Source of the DNA: Leptofilum sp050292445
Lineage (GTDB): Bacteria > Chloroflexota > Anaerolineae > Promineifilales > Promineifilaceae
Reading direction: 5' to 3'
NCBI GenBank assembly: GCA_050292445.1
Contig: JBNKLQ010000345.1
Span: forward strand, 1 to 5,718
Length of the DNA: 5,718 nucleotides
Shown here: positions 5,256 to 5,718 of the stretch, piece after piece
Layout: the number at the start of each line of letters is the position of its first letter
Position numbering within the stretch: position 1 is the stretch's first letter
The notes under the pieces: model-generated
What the model saw: the letters and a program-made list of their open reading frames with translations, nothing else
Databases searched by the model: none
Told to the model about the DNA's origin: nothing
Position numbers and translations under genes: made by a program

Positions 5256-5711
5256 ATGACTAACAAAGAGCACCTAGTCCAACTCAAGGAAAAGATCAAC
5301 AAACGTTTTGATGCAACCGAGTTCCAAGAGCTTGTTTTTGATTTGGGGCTGGATTTCGATAACATCCCAGGCAATACAAAAAAAGCTCGGATTATTGCGC
5401 TTGTGGATCGTCTGAACAATAGCGAACGCCTTTCTGAACTCATTAGCAGTTGCCAGAAACAGCGCCCAAAGGTTATTTGGACATACCAAGCCAGAGTATT
5501 TATCGCCTATAAACGACACGCGCCGCAGGATGCAGCGTTAGCCACTCATTTACACGACGCACTGCAAAATTTGGGGCATATTGTCTTTATTGACCAGGAT
5601 ATGCGCAGTGGTGAGGAATGGTTGGATCGAATTGATGCTGAAGTCAATGACCACCACCAGAGGTGGTGGCTTGAAGTGATGCACCTAGAAGGTGCGATGG
5701 TGCTTACCTAG
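5256..5711 (+). CDS. EAD1-TIR domain protein, TIR domain truncated or interrupted
   Basis: The 151-residue product has two parts. Residues about 5-72 (KEKINKRFDATEFQELVFDL, DNIPGNTKKARIIALVDRLN) match effector-associated domain 1 (EAD1), a death-fold-like adaptor that recruits partners carrying the same domain in predicted bacterial conflict and immune systems. Residues 80-131 are the start of a TIR domain (RVFIAYKRHAPQDAALATHL, then GHIVFIDQDMRSGEEW), a fold that often cleaves NAD+. From about residue 132 (HHQRWWLEV) resemblance to TIR stops and the frame ends at TAG 5709. Normal TIR domains continue another 70-80 residues, including the catalytic glutamate, so this copy is probably inactive unless rejoined outside the window. 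The break coincides with a perfect hairpin at 5651-5669; other frames downstream do not restore TIR sequence, favouring insertion over simple frameshift. No clear Shine-Dalgarno precedes the ATG. Confidence 0.8.
   Translation: MTNKEHLVQLKEKINKRFDATEFQELVFDLGLDFDNIPGNTKKARIIALVDRLNNSERLSELISSCQKQRPKVIWTYQARVFIAYKRHAPQDAALATHLHDALQNLGHIVFIDQDMRSGEEWLDRIDAEVNDHHQRWWLEVMHLEGAMVLT
5651..5695. repeat. Two adjacent perfect hairpins with AGA loops, possible mobile-element end
   Basis: CCACCACC-AGA-GGTGGTGG (5651-5669) and GCACCT-AGA-AGGTGC (5681-5695) lie eleven bases apart, both with a three-base AGA loop. They start where the TIR domain stops looking like its family. Small subterminal hairpins of this kind are typical of IS200/IS605 ends and REP-like elements, so this may be the left end of an inserted element. 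No transposase is visible before the window ends at 5718. Confidence 0.4.
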
Positions 5712-5718
5712 TCAAATA

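Noticed and set aside
5249..5519. Minus-strand open frames of 64 and 81 codons opposite the TIR gene
   Set aside because: They are antisense to a plus-strand frame with clear EAD1 and TIR motifs and have no support of their own.

Overview
The window looks like a chromosomal segment from a member of the Chloroflexota (Anaerolineae or Ardenticatenia-like). This is inferred from the style of the partial DnaG primase (zinc site with C-x3-C spacing, long linker before MPDGKDPDD), a DUF4397 secreted protein and an EAD1-TIR protein. No rRNA or other marker is present, so the placement is tentative. Coding DNA is moderately GC-rich on the left; the intergenic DNA right of about 4820 is clearly AT-rich.

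Layout. (1) 1-1176, minus: N-terminal 392 codons of dnaG, running off the left edge, with a TATAAT promoter just upstream. (2) 1397-2707, minus: a secreted protein built from a 203-residue unit repeated twice, each with DUF4397-type motifs, followed by a hairpin terminator at 1300-1328. Its start is preceded by a leader of about 240 nt. (3) 3198-4809, minus: a two-gene operon, ECF sigma factor then RskA-like membrane anti-sigma factor, separated by one base and ended by an intrinsic terminator at 3093-3123. (4) 4819-5255: AT-rich intergenic region between divergent genes. (5) 5256-5711, plus: an EAD1-TIR protein whose TIR domain loses family resemblance at about 5650, exactly where two perfect AGA-loop hairpins begin. 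This suggests an insertion or decay.

Main result. A bipartite element, TACAAAA-N11-TCGTA-N5-TAGT, occurs three times on the minus strand with identical spacing: once upstream of the sigma gene and twice in tandem, 84 bp apart, upstream of the DUF4397 gene. Its geometry fits an ECF promoter. The simplest model is that the ECF factor autoregulates its own operon and drives the adjacent secreted DUF4397 protein, with the membrane anti-sigma factor as sensor. This would be a self-contained envelope-signalling module. A second, independent signal is a strong excess of the palindrome CGGCCG (11 copies, five of them ACGGCCGT). It appears in different reading frames and between genes, resembling a highly iterated palindrome.
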